DNA of 64,000 nucleotides from positions 98,477,105 through 98,541,104 of the forward strand of contig NC_073745.1 in the NCBI RefSeq assembly GCF_029784135.1, read 5' to 3'. Shown one piece after another: positions 9,880 through 21,286 of this stretch. Both the position numbers and the translations under genes were made by a program. This DNA is from Toxorhynchites rutilus septentrionalis. Lineage: Eukaryota > Arthropoda > Insecta > Diptera > Culicidae. How positions within the stretch are numbered: position 1 is the stretch's first letter; each line of letters begins with the position of its first letter. Under the pieces are notes generated by a model. It made no database searches. It saw only the letters and a list, made by a program, of their open reading frames with translations, and was not told the origin of the DNA.

Positions 9880-10569
9880 TTAAGGCAGTATTCTAGTCTA
9901 GAAATTTGAAAAAAATCAATTATTTTTTCCTTCATATTTCTGTAGTTCAGGCATTCGATAATATACCCTAGAAAGGACGTATCGAAAATCCTATTATTTA
10001 CCGAGATGGAACCATTTTAGTGATGCGGTATCTAACCTGCTATGGCAATAACAATGAACTTTAAACGCGTTTTTCTCGAAAGCAGTTTTTTCAAACTGGC
10101 GTACACGATATCTAAAGTTCTACTGAACCGATTCGTGTCGAATTCAATCTGCAGGCATCTCGCTATCGCATGAACCTTTAAAAAATCATTTTTTTTAAAT
10201 TATACTTTTTTTGAAAAATCTGAAAACGTAAGAAAAAGCATTTTGAACCGCATTTTGTTTTTCAAACGGCCGCCATTTCGTCAAAAACGATGTTTTCGAC
10301 TTGTCCGAGGTTCATGCGATAGCGGCATCTTTACTGATTCAGAATCTGTTCGATTTTTCTGTTTCAGATAACCTGGAATCGTGTACGCCATGGCACAATT
10401 TTTTTTTTGATTCCCCTCACTTCATCAACTCTTAACTATTCTCGATTTGAATATTTTTTCTCCGTTCAATTTTTATTTTATTGTGAGGAGATAGATTTGT
10501 TTTCTTTTTACGGAGCTCGAAAAAAAAAATGTCCGAAATTCGTGCCTCTACACAAGAATACCCCCTTAA
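9880..10569. mobile_element. TTAA-flanked MITE, copy 1
   Basis: It begins TTAAGGCAGTATTCTAGTCT and ends TACACAAGAATACCCCCTTAA. The inverted ends match over about 23 bases with a few mismatches. TTAA is present at both ends (9880-9883 and 10566-10569). Copy 2 at 59702-60343 has the same ends and interior (ACTGAACCGATTC, GGACTTGTCCGAGGTTCATGCGA and so on, in blocks). TTAA target duplications are typical of piggyBac-type elements and of MITEs such as Wuneng in Aedes. No transposase is encoded. Confidence 0.88.
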
Positions 10570-11255
10570 TTTAATTTTCTTCCAACACTAGAAAAGTTAC
10601 GCGTTCACAACAGTGCAATTATCAAATGTCTGTAAATTTGGCACTTCTAGTTTTATCGCGCATAATCCCGATTCCGGTTCACAGCGGCTAACGGCTGAGT
10701 GGTTTTCCCAGGAGAACCGAATTGTTTTTGTCGCGGAATGTGGGAAGTAATAACGGCATCTTCCCAACTCTCTAACCAGTACTCGGGTCGAAATCAAAAT
10801 AGGGTAATGCAGTCGCACCGCATCGCATTGGAGTCACTTAACGCGGTCGAGTATGAATGATGAGCAATTAATATCTATCAAGTTCCTCTCGATCGCTCTC
10901 GAACAAAATCCGCTCGTGAAACGATGATGCTGTTGGTGCCCTCCGGATGGCTCCGTCTCGCCTACACGTAAGGGTAATGGCATTTTCGAAGTACTCTCGA
11001 TTAACGACAAGTGCTTCTTCAACGGCATCAGTAGTAGTATCAATGGATTGGGGGTGAGGAGACTGGATAGAGATGCGCCGATGCATAGATGCGCTCCATA
11101 TTGATTGAATGTTCGGTTCCAATTTATCACAAGATCACTGCGGCACTCCACCCAAGTGTTCTTTTTCTGTTTTTGACAAAGTGGACACCAGCTCAGGGAA
11201 GGGGAACAGATCGAAGGCGCCATGGTGAACATATAGGGGAACCGCGGGTGAGACG
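10570..11255. other. Unique sequence with an unexplained 84-codon open frame
   Basis: No repeat signature. On the minus strand, 11122 to 10868 is open for 84 codons and ends DREELDRY-stop. Its middle (AVEEALVVNREYFENA) is helix-like in composition. I do not recognise it, and its conservation is untestable here. A longer overlapping frame at 10834-11313 has no protein-like character. Confidence 0.3.
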
Positions 11256-11261
11256 GACAGT

Positions 11262-11806
11262 GGGGGTATAATGGACAGGTGGTTGATTTGTATAGTTGCA
11301 TTATGAATTTCAAATTTCTGTTGATGGGAACCCCTTCTACATGCTATTCTATAATATTTAAACCATACATATGACAATCAATACTGATCAAAAGTGGAAT
11401 AGGAAATCAAAAACCGAAAATCAAACATGATTCCGCGTGTGGATATAATTTTTGCGGCTTTAAGCATTTTGCAAAATTAAATTCGCTGATGGTTATATTT
11501 CTGTTTGTGAGTTGACAAAGAAGCGATATTAGGTATGTACGGAAAAGTAAATTCTTTCGTAAGTAGTAAATTTAAATTATTGAGATAATTGCACTGGTGG
11601 GTTTGAAATGGACAGTCACATCCATAATCACATCCAATGCATGATGGAAAGTGAAGGGAATAATGTTCAATTCTTTTTTGTATTGCTTTCTCTTTTTGTT
11701 CTATTTCAGTCACTGGACACACAAACACTGAGAGAGAGAGATTATTCCTCTCGCGAGCAATAAACTTGTACGCTCCGTATATTATTGACCTGTCCATATT
11801 CCCCCC
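11262..11806. mobile_element. Inverted-repeat MITE (GGGGGTATAATGGACAGGT ends)
   Basis: The left end GGGGGTATAATGGACAGGT (11262-11280) is matched by ACCTGTCCATATTCCCCCC (11788-11806). A second partial inverted copy TGTCCATTATACCC follows at 11813-11826. The interior is AT-rich with a GAGAGAGAGAG run and no meaningful ORF. GGTGAGACGGACA at 11247 and CATGTCCGTCTTACCCCC near 15290 resemble the ends of other mosquito TIR elements in the window. Confidence 0.6.
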
Positions 11807-12058
11807 ACTACATGTCCATTATACCCGCATCCATAAAAATGTTCTACTTTTCGGCTTGTTTTAATTACAGTAGAAAACATGGAAAACAAATTTTAATAAA
11901 AAATTTGGCCAATTATTTCGAAAACCAGTACAGGTCGGACCCGATTATCCAGGACTCGATTATCCGGAATTTTAGACTCGATTATCCGAAGTATTTCATT
12001 TTGATTTTCGGAAATTTTGAATAATTTGTATAATAATTCCATATTGAATAGCTAATAA

Positions 12059-12360
12059 GGGTATCAAATGAAAGGGCTTGACTAGCAGAATGCAGTTATT
12101 TACGGAAAAATGCAAATCCAAGATGGCGGCCACTCCAAAATGGCGAATTACATATGTTCTCAGAACCCCATCAATATGGGTATCAAATGAAAGGGCTTGA
12201 CTAGTAGAACAGTTATTTATGAAAAATGTAAACCCAAAATGACCGCCACCACAAGATGGCGCCATATAATTTTTTTCCCAACCCCATCAATATGGGTATT
12301 AAATGACGGGCTTGACTGGTAGAACACAGTAGATCATGAAAAATCCAAATTTAAGATGAC
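12059..12360. repeat. ~117-bp tandem repeats inside the pogo-like element
   Basis: About two and a half copies of a unit beginning GGGTATCAAATGAAAGGGCT, starting near 12059, 12178 and 12294. Each includes AAGATGGCG- and CCCCATCAATATG-type segments. Copies differ by substitutions and small indels. An inverted relative occurs near the right end (CATTTGATACC at about 14733). Confidence 0.9.
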
Positions 12361-12830
12361 CGGAGCTTGAGCTTGAGCTTGAGTTTGAGCTTGGGTAGAC
12401 TGTGCAATTCGTAGTTGCTCTCCGTGATTGACCTGAACCAACCAAATTGCACAAAGAACACACAGAACGACGCTTGGGACTAGCAAATCATTCTCGTTGT
12501 GCAAATTTCGGTGATTCGAGCTTTAAATGGCCAATAACGACGCCGGCCACGTCCTTACAGTCACCAGGGGAAGAGAAGGAATGTTAGTATGATATTCGCC
12601 GCCCGAAGTCCAAAAGGGTTGCCTCTATAGCGTGGTTCCCTAGCGTTTATCATGGAAGGGATAGTTGTTAGTGGGAATGGATAAGAAAAATCAGGATTCA
12701 CTGCGGTAAGTGATATGATTCTGAAAACGTGTCCTGTGAAACCAACAAGACGGGCGATATATTTCGTTAATCATCGCGTGTACTCTGTATTGAACTCTAA
12801 TTGGGATGGCGGAGAGTAATGTTTCAGAAA
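12361..12830. repeat. Dispersed repeat tagged by a GAGCTT hexamer array
   Basis: It opens with GAGCTT repeated about five times (GAGCTTGAGCTTGAGCTTGA). It continues as GC-richer sequence (GGGTAGACTGTGCAATTCG, AACGACGCCGGCCACGTCC) with no ORF. It appears to be a separate element inserted into the pogo-like unit, but I cannot find its terminal repeats. Confidence 0.5.
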
Positions 12831-13217
12831 TCTGAGAATGTAACCGAGAGAACTACACGGATATAGAACCTCTAATCTGAGTTTATGAACTCAATCTAGT
12901 GTCTGGAATTAAAAACCTAGAAACCAAAAATTAATGCTTTTAGCTACATTTCTACTACTGTGGGATATGATAAGAACAGCAGGTTCATGTTTTTTTCAAT
13001 TAATTGAATTTGTAAAGGCAATCTGCAATGTTGGTAAGTTTAGCAACATGATTTACCGATATCAAGATCAATCGCATAAAGATGGTGTAGTGACTTACGC
13101 CAACGGTATGAGTAAATGCTGAGTATGTGGAAAAATTCGATGTCGAATCCGAGGAGTTATAATGCCAAGAATCAATATCATTTTAATTCTACTACTGATT
13201 TGACTGTTTCTGTTTCC

Positions 13218-13332
13218 GCCAAGAGAGGTATCTGAACGGAGTTCCGAAGAGTTGTGTATACAGTAGAGATCCTGTCTACAGCACCAAAAATGACTCCGCC
13301 CAGAGAGGTATCTGAGCAGAGTTCCGAAGTAG
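13218..13332. repeat. Direct duplication of a ~35-bp segment
   Basis: CCGCCAAGAGAGGTATCTGA...GGAGTTCCGAAG (13217-13252) recurs as CCGCCCAGAGAGGTATCTGA...AGAGTTCCGAAG (13297-13330) with two or three differences. They are separated by about 45 bases. Confidence 0.85.
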
Positions 13333-15212
13333 AGTAGACTGGCTACCCGATGAGTGGTAAGAGATGAGGTCGAATATAGTCAAGACGCTTGGAGGATTTC
13401 CGAGACTTTTCGGCACATTCTCTGATATCCTCACAAACACTCAATTTTGCCTAATTTTTCTGGAACAATCCTGATATTCCCTGATTTTCTGTACATTCCA
13501 CTATATTTGATTGAAAGTTATCTGTAATAAGCATACAAAGTTTTTCTGGTAGGAAATGACAACTGTCATTATAGGCTTCATAAGAAAAACTTTCCGGTCT
13601 ACACTTGAATAATATTTGATCTTTCTTTCCCTTCATATGTATCTATTCCGAAGCAATTCGCGTTCCCGTAGATACTGTCGACATTTATTAAAGGTTGAAT
13701 TTGACTTGAATGAAAGATACTCTATCAGATAAGCATACCCAAAGGCAGTTTCAAAGCGTTATATTTTGGATGAAAATAATTATTTGATGTTTTTTTAATG
13801 TCCAAAATACGTAGTCTTGACTCATAATTAACCATTTGTCTACCCAATTTCTGCTATTTTCATAAAAGCACATCATTGTGATATAAAATTAGTATTGGAT
13901 ACAGTTTTTGTGTAATATTTGTCTCCATTTGCGAGAAAAAACGTGTTCCTCTATTAAGTAGAATACACGACACGGAAAAGTTAATTTTCATTTATAATTT
14001 TTATTCCAAAAGTACATTTATTCCACGTGCAAATCCAATAAGATTTTCGCCTCACAATATTTGAAATAAATTTATAAATTTCTCGAATTTAATAAATGAA
14101 CAATGAGGATAATACTATAATTTTCGTTCCTCCCATTCAGGGATCTTACTTCAAGGATGACAGAATTACATTAGCCAGATTTTATAACTGTAATTTGTAA
14201 TATTCTTATACGGTTCAAAAAAATTTAATTGCAGGTATTTAAAAAAAACATATGGTGTCTCTGCACAATTTTCACAATTGAGCTCGAAGCATTCATTATT
14301 CTCGAAAATAAAATTAAATAAATGTTTGTCTGCCTATGAAAATGATGCCAAAAATCGGCGCGAACTTACCAGACAACCCAATATAAGCTATCCTGATTTC
14401 TTCCTGACTTTAATTTTCATTCTTCCTGATTTTAGAAAAAAAAAGTTGACAACTATGCTTATAGTACATAATACTGATAATTGTTGATTTTCGAACGATA
14501 TATGGAAAGCTGTATGGAACTCCGTCTGTTATGCGGACAAACAGTGATTTTTCGGAAACAGTTTTTCAAAATTGCTCAAATGTTTTCGAACAAAAAATGT
14601 TTGTTTGTATGTTGAGCAAACGTATTACATTGCGTAGAATGCAAAAGGACGAAAAAGTCGATTTTGTTAATTGTGTCGCTTACGTCTCTTATACAAACAT
14701 GAGCAGTGTATTCTATTAGTCAAATCATTTCATTTGATACCAATATTGAGGGTATTGCAAAAAATACATAATCGACCATTTTGTGGCGGCGACCTTTTCG
14801 AATTTATGTTGTTCATAGTGTAGTGTATTCTCCAAGTCAAGCCATTCAGCCATTTTTAGCGGCGGCCAAATTGAATTTTTCAAGATCATGGAATATGCTG
14901 TTTTATAATGATACCATAAATAAAGATGTGTTCCAAATTTCAGATCGAACGTCAACAGGAAGGGAGTTAAATTTCTAATAATGTGATACAACGCTACAGA
15001 CAAAATTACAAAATTTCGAAGTTACAAAGTTACAAAGCCACAAACATACAAACGGGTCAACATACATAAAATCGTTTAATAAATAAGTGCAAACCATAAT
15101 TATATTACGTTTACCGAGAGAAAATTGGTTTTTTATGACTCGATTATCCGGAGGGTTTGATTATCCGGAGTGAAAAAAAAACAATACTCCGGATAAACGA
15201 GTCCGACCTGTA

Positions 15213-15600
15213 TATTGAACTGTACTAAACTGCTTTTAAAATTTGGAAAACATGAGTTTCCAAAGATGCAATTCAAATTCTTCTTAACATGTCCGTCTTA
15301 CCCCCATTTCCCTTATCTTGTGAGGATACTCCGATAAGAATGATTCGTAGACGTGACCGATCTAACTTTGATCGAAAACTATAGGAAGTTAAGCGATTTT
15401 TTATTGAATTATGATCATGAGGTTGTGTAACTGTACCACTGTTCCCAATACATTCTCCTTTGTGACCATCATATTTGGCTTATGAAATAATAATACCTAG
15501 ATCGAAAGTCGAAGGGTAATGTCACAAATCATACACCGAAAAGTTAAATGCTAAAACGAGCTTGAACATTGCGGAAAAATAGGGAAAAAAACGAACGAAA
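15213..15600. other. Unassigned sequence
   Basis: Contains CATGTCCGTCTTACCCCC (15290-15307), which resembles TIR-element ends elsewhere in the window. No gene. Confidence 0.35.
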
Positions 15601-16060
15601 CTACTAAAAGTATCTTAGGTGCGAGATAAAACGCGCGTCCGACCGTCGGCTATTCACATGATGCAAGCGAGTCACGAGACTCGGCCGCGAAATAGTCGTG
15701 CGTGAAGTGCGTTGCCCTCCGTCGGGATATCTATTTATTTCGCTGTATCCCCACCAAAGAAGGAGAATGAGGGGAATGCACCGCTTGCACACAACGCGGG
15801 AGAAGAATGAAGAAGCGCAAATGCGCGCGCTTGCGGCTCGCTTTCATGCGCGGCAGCAGCAGCAGCAGTATGCGGAATTTACTTAGCCCCAGGCTGGGCG
15901 GATTTCGGCGACTCTCCCGGCGCATGAAGATCAGGGTGAAAGGTACAAGTTCGGGAGGCAACAACCGATAACAGTCAATGCACTGAGTGAAGGAGCATTT
16001 CTCGCTGGTGTTGATGTGTTCCAATACCACTCATTCGAGGAAAGATAATATTCTCTAGTG
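15600..16060. promoter_or_regulatory. GC- and CpG-rich unique island (candidate regulatory)
   Basis: Non-repetitive, GC-rich block (CGCGCGTCCGACCGTCGGC, GCGCAAATGCGCGCGCTTGC, five CAG repeats) in an otherwise AT-rich intron. A short plus-strand frame ends ARQQQQQYAEFT-stop, but neither strand shows a known domain or convincing splice sites. Possible internal promoter or enhancer of shot; inference only. Confidence 0.28.
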
Positions 16061-16734
16061 ATACTCTAACAGGGTTCCACTGGCCTACTCCCAGGGATCG
16101 GTCGTTGCCCCGTGATCTAGTGCACCATTAGTAAATTTTGTTGTACGACCTAAGCGAGTGTGTGTCGAAAAATAGACGATGAATGTTATGCTTTGAAACA
16201 TTTCTACACATCGCTAGTCCCTTTCTGGGATAGCCTGAATGTTAGGACAAATTGCAATTAATCATAATCACATGGGACCAGATAACCTTTTCAATATGTT
16301 ATTCAGCAAGCGCTCTTCGCGTTGCTGTTTGCGAAATGTCATGAAATAGGAGTGATACGTCTGCTATTTCGGGGGCACAAAGCATGTATTTCCGTGAATC
16401 TTTTTTTAAAAATTGTAAAGTCTTTTCTTGGTGGATTTACGGGATTTTAGCACTAATCGGTTTGGATACCCCCCAACAATCTAAATTTCCAATAACTATC
16501 ATGTTGAAAAAGGGTTGAAATGAGAGCTTTTAACTTTCCACGCATTTGTGTAGACCGCGTGGCGCTTCTATAACTATGTCAATCATGCGGTAAGGTCTCG
16601 GACACAACGCTCCAACTTTTTTATTCAGTTAAAAAAGTCAGTTTCCTCAGCGCAAGCTGTTTGGAACCAAGATTTCAATGTTTTCACTAATTAGAACTCC
16701 GTTATGTTAGTTAAACAAAACATATACCTGAATG
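16061..16734. other. Unassigned intronic sequence
   Basis: Mixed composition, no ORF, TIR or tandem structure that I can support. Confidence 0.4.
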
Positions 16735-17048
16735 TACTGCCGTTCTACGCATAGTTGCCCCATGTTACTTTTTGACAATTTTCACTTCACATTGTCCCAT
16801 GTTGATATTCTAGGCACAACTGTCTCACCATGAATTCTTAAATCCGTAATCAAGCTTAATTGATTCAAATGAGGGGAACTTTCACATTTAATAAAACAGT
16901 AGTTTACTGCTTATAAAAAACCAGGTGTATTGTTATACTGAAATGCTTAAAGCTTCTGGTAGACAAATACGGTAGAAAACTTTAATTGCGTTTTTCTCAG
17001 TTGCCTGATTTTGGAACATAAGACAACTATGCGTAGAACGACAGTGTA
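16735..17048. mobile_element. ~310-bp MITE with CGTTCTACGCATAGTTG inverted ends
   Basis: The left end is TACTGCCGTTCTACGCATAG and the right end is, in reverse complement, TACACTGTCGTTCTACGCAT. The 17-base CGTTCTACGCATAGTTG is identical in both. TA lies at each end, which suggests a Tc1/mariner-type MITE. The interior is AT-rich and non-coding. Confidence 0.85.
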
Positions 17049-17154
17049 CTTAATAACCGGTTACCCGCGATTGGCTCGAGTTTAGTCTCACACTGAATTT
17101 GTTGATTACTCACAAATCAATTTTAAATCAATTTTTTATGGAGTATGAAATCCG

Positions 17155-17640
17155 AGCGTAAGGCGGACAGATTAAGAAGAACTTCGATTGTTTCTGCGAA
17201 ATGGTATGTTTTTTTGAAAATATAAGTATAGTTTCTTCGAAATGGCATGATTTTTGAAAATATAAGCATAGTTTCTTCGCAGTTCAATATACTGTTGTTC
17301 GAACTTATCAGTCAAATGTTTCACAAAAAACGTTTACCAACGTTCTTTTTTTTCGAAAAAAACAGACCGACAAGATGAACAATTTTATGGTACGGCTGAA
17401 ACGGACATGTCGTGAAACTGAGATAGACAGGGCTTTATATTTCTCATCATCTCATCACCTGTGTGTCTAGCAACTGAAATGTGAAAACACACAGGAGAAC
17501 GTCAGTTGGATTTCAACACCAGCTTTTCACTGCCCATATTACTCAATTACTATTTGAATCATTCACAATTTTTCTCTCATTAATGAACTAACCGATACGG
17601 TACATCCCTAACAACGCTACAATGTTAACATACATACTAA
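17155..17640. repeat. Dispersed repeat related to 52935-53930
   Basis: AAGGCGGACAGATTAAGAAG matches AAGACGGATAGGTTAAGAAG at 52945. AACAGACCGACAAG, CAACTGAAATGTG, and ATTCACAATTTTTC followed by a CATCCCT-AAC block match 53684-53900 in the same order. It is an old non-coding interspersed element with no clear terminal repeats in this copy. Confidence 0.6.
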
Positions 17641-17825
17641 ACACAGTAAAAATAATATCAGAAAGCAAAATCGCATATGATTTTCAGTTTTGTTTACATT
17701 TTCTTTCTTGGCAAGTCATTTTATGTTTATGTTGATCGATTGATTTTGCCCATGTATGCATTCTACGACGGAAAACGACTTTGACATCATTGATCGAATC
17801 ATATATATGTTTATTAATTTTTTGA

Positions 17826-19052
17826 AATTTTATTTTATTTCTTCTTATTCTCCTCCATCTTCTTCTTCTTCTTCTCATTCTTCTGGTTTTTTTACTTTCT
17901 TCTCTTTCTACTCTTTTTTTTCTTTTCATTCTCGTTATTCTCCTCTTCCTTCTCCTTCTTTCTTCGGTTTTTTCCCTCTCCCTTCTGTTTTTTTCCTTCT
18001 CCCTTCTGTTTTTTTCATTCTCCACTCTGCCTTTTTTCTTCACCACTCTGTTTTTTCTTCTCCTTTCTGTCATTCTCTTGTTTTCCTTCTACCTTTTATC
18101 TTATTATTTTATCCATGTTTTTTTCTTCATTTTGTCTTTTTTTTCACTTCTGTTTTTTTCCTCTTTTTCCTTCTTTTTTATCTTTTCCACCATCTTTCTG
18201 TCTTTTCGCTTCTTCTTTCTGTCTTTTCTTTTTTTCTTCTCCTGTCTTTTTCTTTCTTGTGTTATTTTCCTTCATGTGGGTTTGTTCTTCTCGTGTCCTA
18301 TACCTTCTAATGTTTTTTTTTTCTTTCCTTTTTCCTATGCTCAATCTGGGTGTTCGGGTTTGATTCCCATTTTGGCTGTAGGATTTAGAATACATTCAAT
18401 GTGTGTTCTTCGACATAAGAAATTTCAACTAAGTACTACTAATAAAAATACTTCAGTTAATAATCTACGCTTCGACGACAAAACTTCCTCTTGGAACGTT
18501 AGTGTAATTCTAGGTCTTTTTCCTTCTTTTGTCTTCTTCATTTTTGTGCCTTTTTCCTTCTTGTGTGTCCTTCGTAATGTGTTTTTTTCTCCTTCTTCTA
18601 TATTCTTCCTTCTTACATTTCCTTTTCCCGCTTTTCAGTTTAACCTTCTCTGGTGTTTCTCGGTCACAACACCTTCTTTTTCCTTCTGCCTGTTATAGGA
18701 TGGATGAAAACATCCATCCTATTTATCTTCTCCTGTATATTCCTTCTTTGTTGGTTTTACTTCTCCTTTGATTTTTCTCCTTTAGTTTCCCTTCTTCTGT
18801 TTTTTTTTCGTTTGTACCCATTTCCCTTTGTTTCTATTATTTCCTTTTTATTCTTTGTACATTTTTTATTTTTTTGTTTATATATTTTCCTTTTGCTTCT
18901 TCTCTATCTTTATTACTTTTTTTCCTTCTTTTTTTTGTCTGTTTTTGCTTTTTATCATTTCCTTCTTTTTTCCACATTTCTTCTGCCTTTTCCATTGTTT
19001 TGCTTCCTTTTTCTTATTTTTCCTAACTTTTCCCTCTATTTGCGTCCTTCAT
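17826..19052. repeat. 1.2-kb polypyrimidine tract
   Basis: T/C makes up nearly all of both halves (TCTTCTTCTTCTTCTCATTC, CTTTTTCCTTCTTTTTTATC). The tract is split by a SINE at about 18336-18512. Long plus-strand frames (up to about 200 codons) here are Phe/Ser/Leu low complexity, not genes. On the shot sense strand it is polypurine. Likely microsatellite-like expansion, perhaps seeded by the (GAA)n tail of the embedded SINE. Confidence 0.92.
18336..18512 (+). repeat. Feilai-like SINE, 5'-truncated, inside the polypyrimidine tract
   Basis: CTGGGTGTTCGGGTTTGATT contains the tRNA B box (GGTTTGATTCCC here). It is followed by CATTCAATGTGTGTTCTTCG, AACTAAGTACTACTAATAAA and CTTGGAACGTTAGTG. These match in order the minus-strand SINE at 21287-21559. 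The A-box half is missing. The 3' end passes directly into TTCCTTCTTTTGTCTTCTTC. Confidence 0.8.
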
Positions 19053-19189
19053 GATTCAATAGTAACTATTCACTGATGCCGCTACCTACACAAATAACTT
19101 TATTGACATTTTTTTGAACTTAATCTCTCCCATGAGATCAAAAATCAACGGACATGTTTACTCTGTCATGCATTAGCGAATTAGGATAT

Positions 19190-19400
19190 TCGAATCTTTT
19201 CACCGTTCCTGAAGGTTGTGCCGAATCTAACATTTTTTCACCGTTCCTGAAGGCATTAACCCGAATCTAACAAATACCAGAATGACATTCACCCGAATGT
19301 AACAAATACCCAAATGCATAAGTTACCCGAATGGACATTTACTCGAATGCAACATTTACCCGAATACCACTTTTACCCGAATGCCACATTTTCCCGAACG
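19190..19400. repeat. Degenerate ~17-19-bp minisatellite (ACCCGAATGCAACATTT-like)
   Basis: About ten imperfect units built on ACCCGAAT followed by a short A/C-rich spacer (ACCCGAATCTAACAAATACC, TACCCGAATGCCACATTTTC). They are preceded by two copies of CACCGTTCCTGAAGG. Non-coding. Confidence 0.85.
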
Positions 19401-19784
19401 AAGAAGGAAATCATCCGACAGATCAGGTTAGTTTTGTCGAATCTCCTGTTGATAAACAAGAATGAATCAAAACAACATGGAAGAGCAACAAAAATACGAA
19501 GCAAACCCAAAAATTGTAATTAGGAAACAAACTGAAAAATTGTAACTAGATTCGAAAATGATGCCGGAGACTCCGCTGTGTCATTTTCAGAAAATAATGT
19601 AGTCTTAATTAACATGTCGTCTTCATTTCTTTCCGTATTGCTTTTTAAGGCTAACAGATAATTTAGAATTGAACACGGGTTATGGAATATTTTGAAAATA
19701 AGCAGATAATTTTAATACAAAAAACATAAAGCATAAATGCCATGAAAATGTCAAAATAATTTGTAAAAAAATTGGTACTGGCAT

Positions 19785-21165
19785 ATTTATTTATTTATTT
19801 GTCAATTCATCAACGGGCTGTAAGGGCCCCAATGATGTGCTTAAGGATATATAAAATTCTAAATCTACATTTAAATCTAAACATGAATCAAATGACATCG
19901 TATTACAATTAATTACATCAAATTACAGTCATCACATATTAAAGATACACTTAAAAACAATAATCACGTGACTGTTTGTTCTGTAAAAAAAGAGCTAAAT
20001 CTCCGACGGAGAAGCGTTCGGGATAAATGGTAATCGAACAGCTTAGCTACCCTGTTGAAAAGTCTTTGTAGACCACTTATTCCACCGAACATGCCGTAGT
20101 TTGTACGTAGGGCGGGCAATCGTAGCATCAAGTTATTTCGGAGAGCCCGAGGTCGAACGTTGAAATTATTTTTTTCCAGAAGACCGGGACAATCGATGCG
20201 TCCTTGTAAGGTATCAGCTATCATCAAAGCCCTGGCTGTGTCTCTACGAACCGACAAAGTTTCCAAGCTGATCAGCTGACATCGACTCTGGTAACTCGGT
20301 AATCGGAGGGGGTCAGTCCACGGCAATCTACGCAGAGCATATCTTATAAACCTTCGTTGAACTGATTCGATCCTTTCAACACCGTTGTTGTAGTGTGGAG
20401 TCCAAACAGCTGCACCATACTCTAAGATGGAGCGAGTGAGGGAGCAGTAGAGGGACTTCAGACAGTAAATGTCGGTAAAATTTTTAGCAATCCTGAAGAT
20501 GAACCCCAGAGTTCTGGATGCTTTATTCACCATGTATGTGATGTGCGGTTTGAAAGAGAGTTGCACGTCTAAAATGACACCCAGGTACTTGACTTCGCTG
20601 ACACGCTCAATTTCCGTGCCGAACAGGACATAGTTGTGCAATATGGTCTGTTTCGTGCGCGAAAACGAGATGACAGAACATTTAGCGGGGTTAACCTCCA
20701 TTCGGTTTAGAATACACCAACCGGCAAAAGCATCCATCTGTCGTCGAAGGAAGCGACAATCTTCAATCGAGCTAAATAAAAGGTAAATTTTTAAATCGTC
20801 AGCATATGATAGCCGTGGACCTTCAATTACCAGATTTACGTCATTATCAGAAATCATATATCAGAAATATCGAGGGGCCCAGATGGCTACCTTGTGGTAT
20901 ACCAGACGTAGCAGCGAAAGAAGGGGATTGGCAATCACCTATAACGACGGCTAGTCGACGGGCCAGTGAGATATGATTGAAACCATTGTAGAAGGTTGCC
21001 GTTAATCCCAAGCCTGTCCAGTTTGGCGACAACTATACAGTTGTTTAATCTATCGAAGGCTGCAGTCAGATCAGTATAAATAGCGTCCGTTTGGGCATGC
21101 TTCAACATGCTGTCGGTGATGTAAGAAGTGAGGCACAGTAAAACGCCACCGCCACCGCAGCGCAA
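19785..21165 (-). pseudogene. 5'-truncated non-LTR retrotransposon (jockey-like reverse transcriptase)
   Basis: Three overlapping minus-strand pieces form the C-terminal half of a LINE-type ORF2. These are DAIYTDLTAAFDRLNN and LQWFQSYLTG (21165-20935); then TSGIPQGSHLGPSIFLIY (21032-20847); then a 297-residue frame (20857-19964). The last frame carries the catalytic YADD at residues 18-21 and the typical C-terminal RT region (YCSLTRSILEYGAAVWTP, ESVQRRFIRYALRRLPW). Two frameshifts, near 21000 and 20860, disconnect them. The endonuclease domain and ORF1 are absent, so the copy is 5'-truncated. The 3' end at 19785-19802 is a (TAAA)n-like tail (ATTTATTTATTTATTT on the plus strand). The clade (jockey versus related) is judged by motif style only. 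Confidence 0.9.
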
Positions 21166-21286
21166 TGTTTATCATGTATTTATTATTTCGTGATGAAATT
21201 TATTCTGATGTCTTCAATTAATGGATAGGTTTTGATTCTAAATTAGGGTGCCAATGAAAATGGTCATCTCGAATTTTCAAAAAGTT

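Larger units (their letters stand above)
11931..15210. mobile_element. Pogo-like TIR element, 3.28-kb non-autonomous composite
   Basis: The left terminus CAGGTCGGACCCGATTATCC and the right terminus (reverse complement CAGGTCGGACTCGTTTATCC) match over about 24 bases. TA is present on both sides (11929-11930 and 15211-15212). Subterminal ACTCGATTATCCGGA motifs recur at both ends. The interior has tandem repeats (12059-12360), a GAGCTTG-tagged segment and a duplicated 35-mer. None of it encodes a recognisable transposase. Ends and TA duplication fit the pogo/Tigger group of Tc1/mariner. Its first 14 or so terminal bases are shared with the 216-bp MITE at 48188-48403. Confidence 0.82.

Noticed and set aside
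17756..19076. Several 80-200 codon frames rich in Phe, Ser and Leu
   Set aside because: Translations of a T/C low-complexity tract; they occur in all frames and carry no domain.
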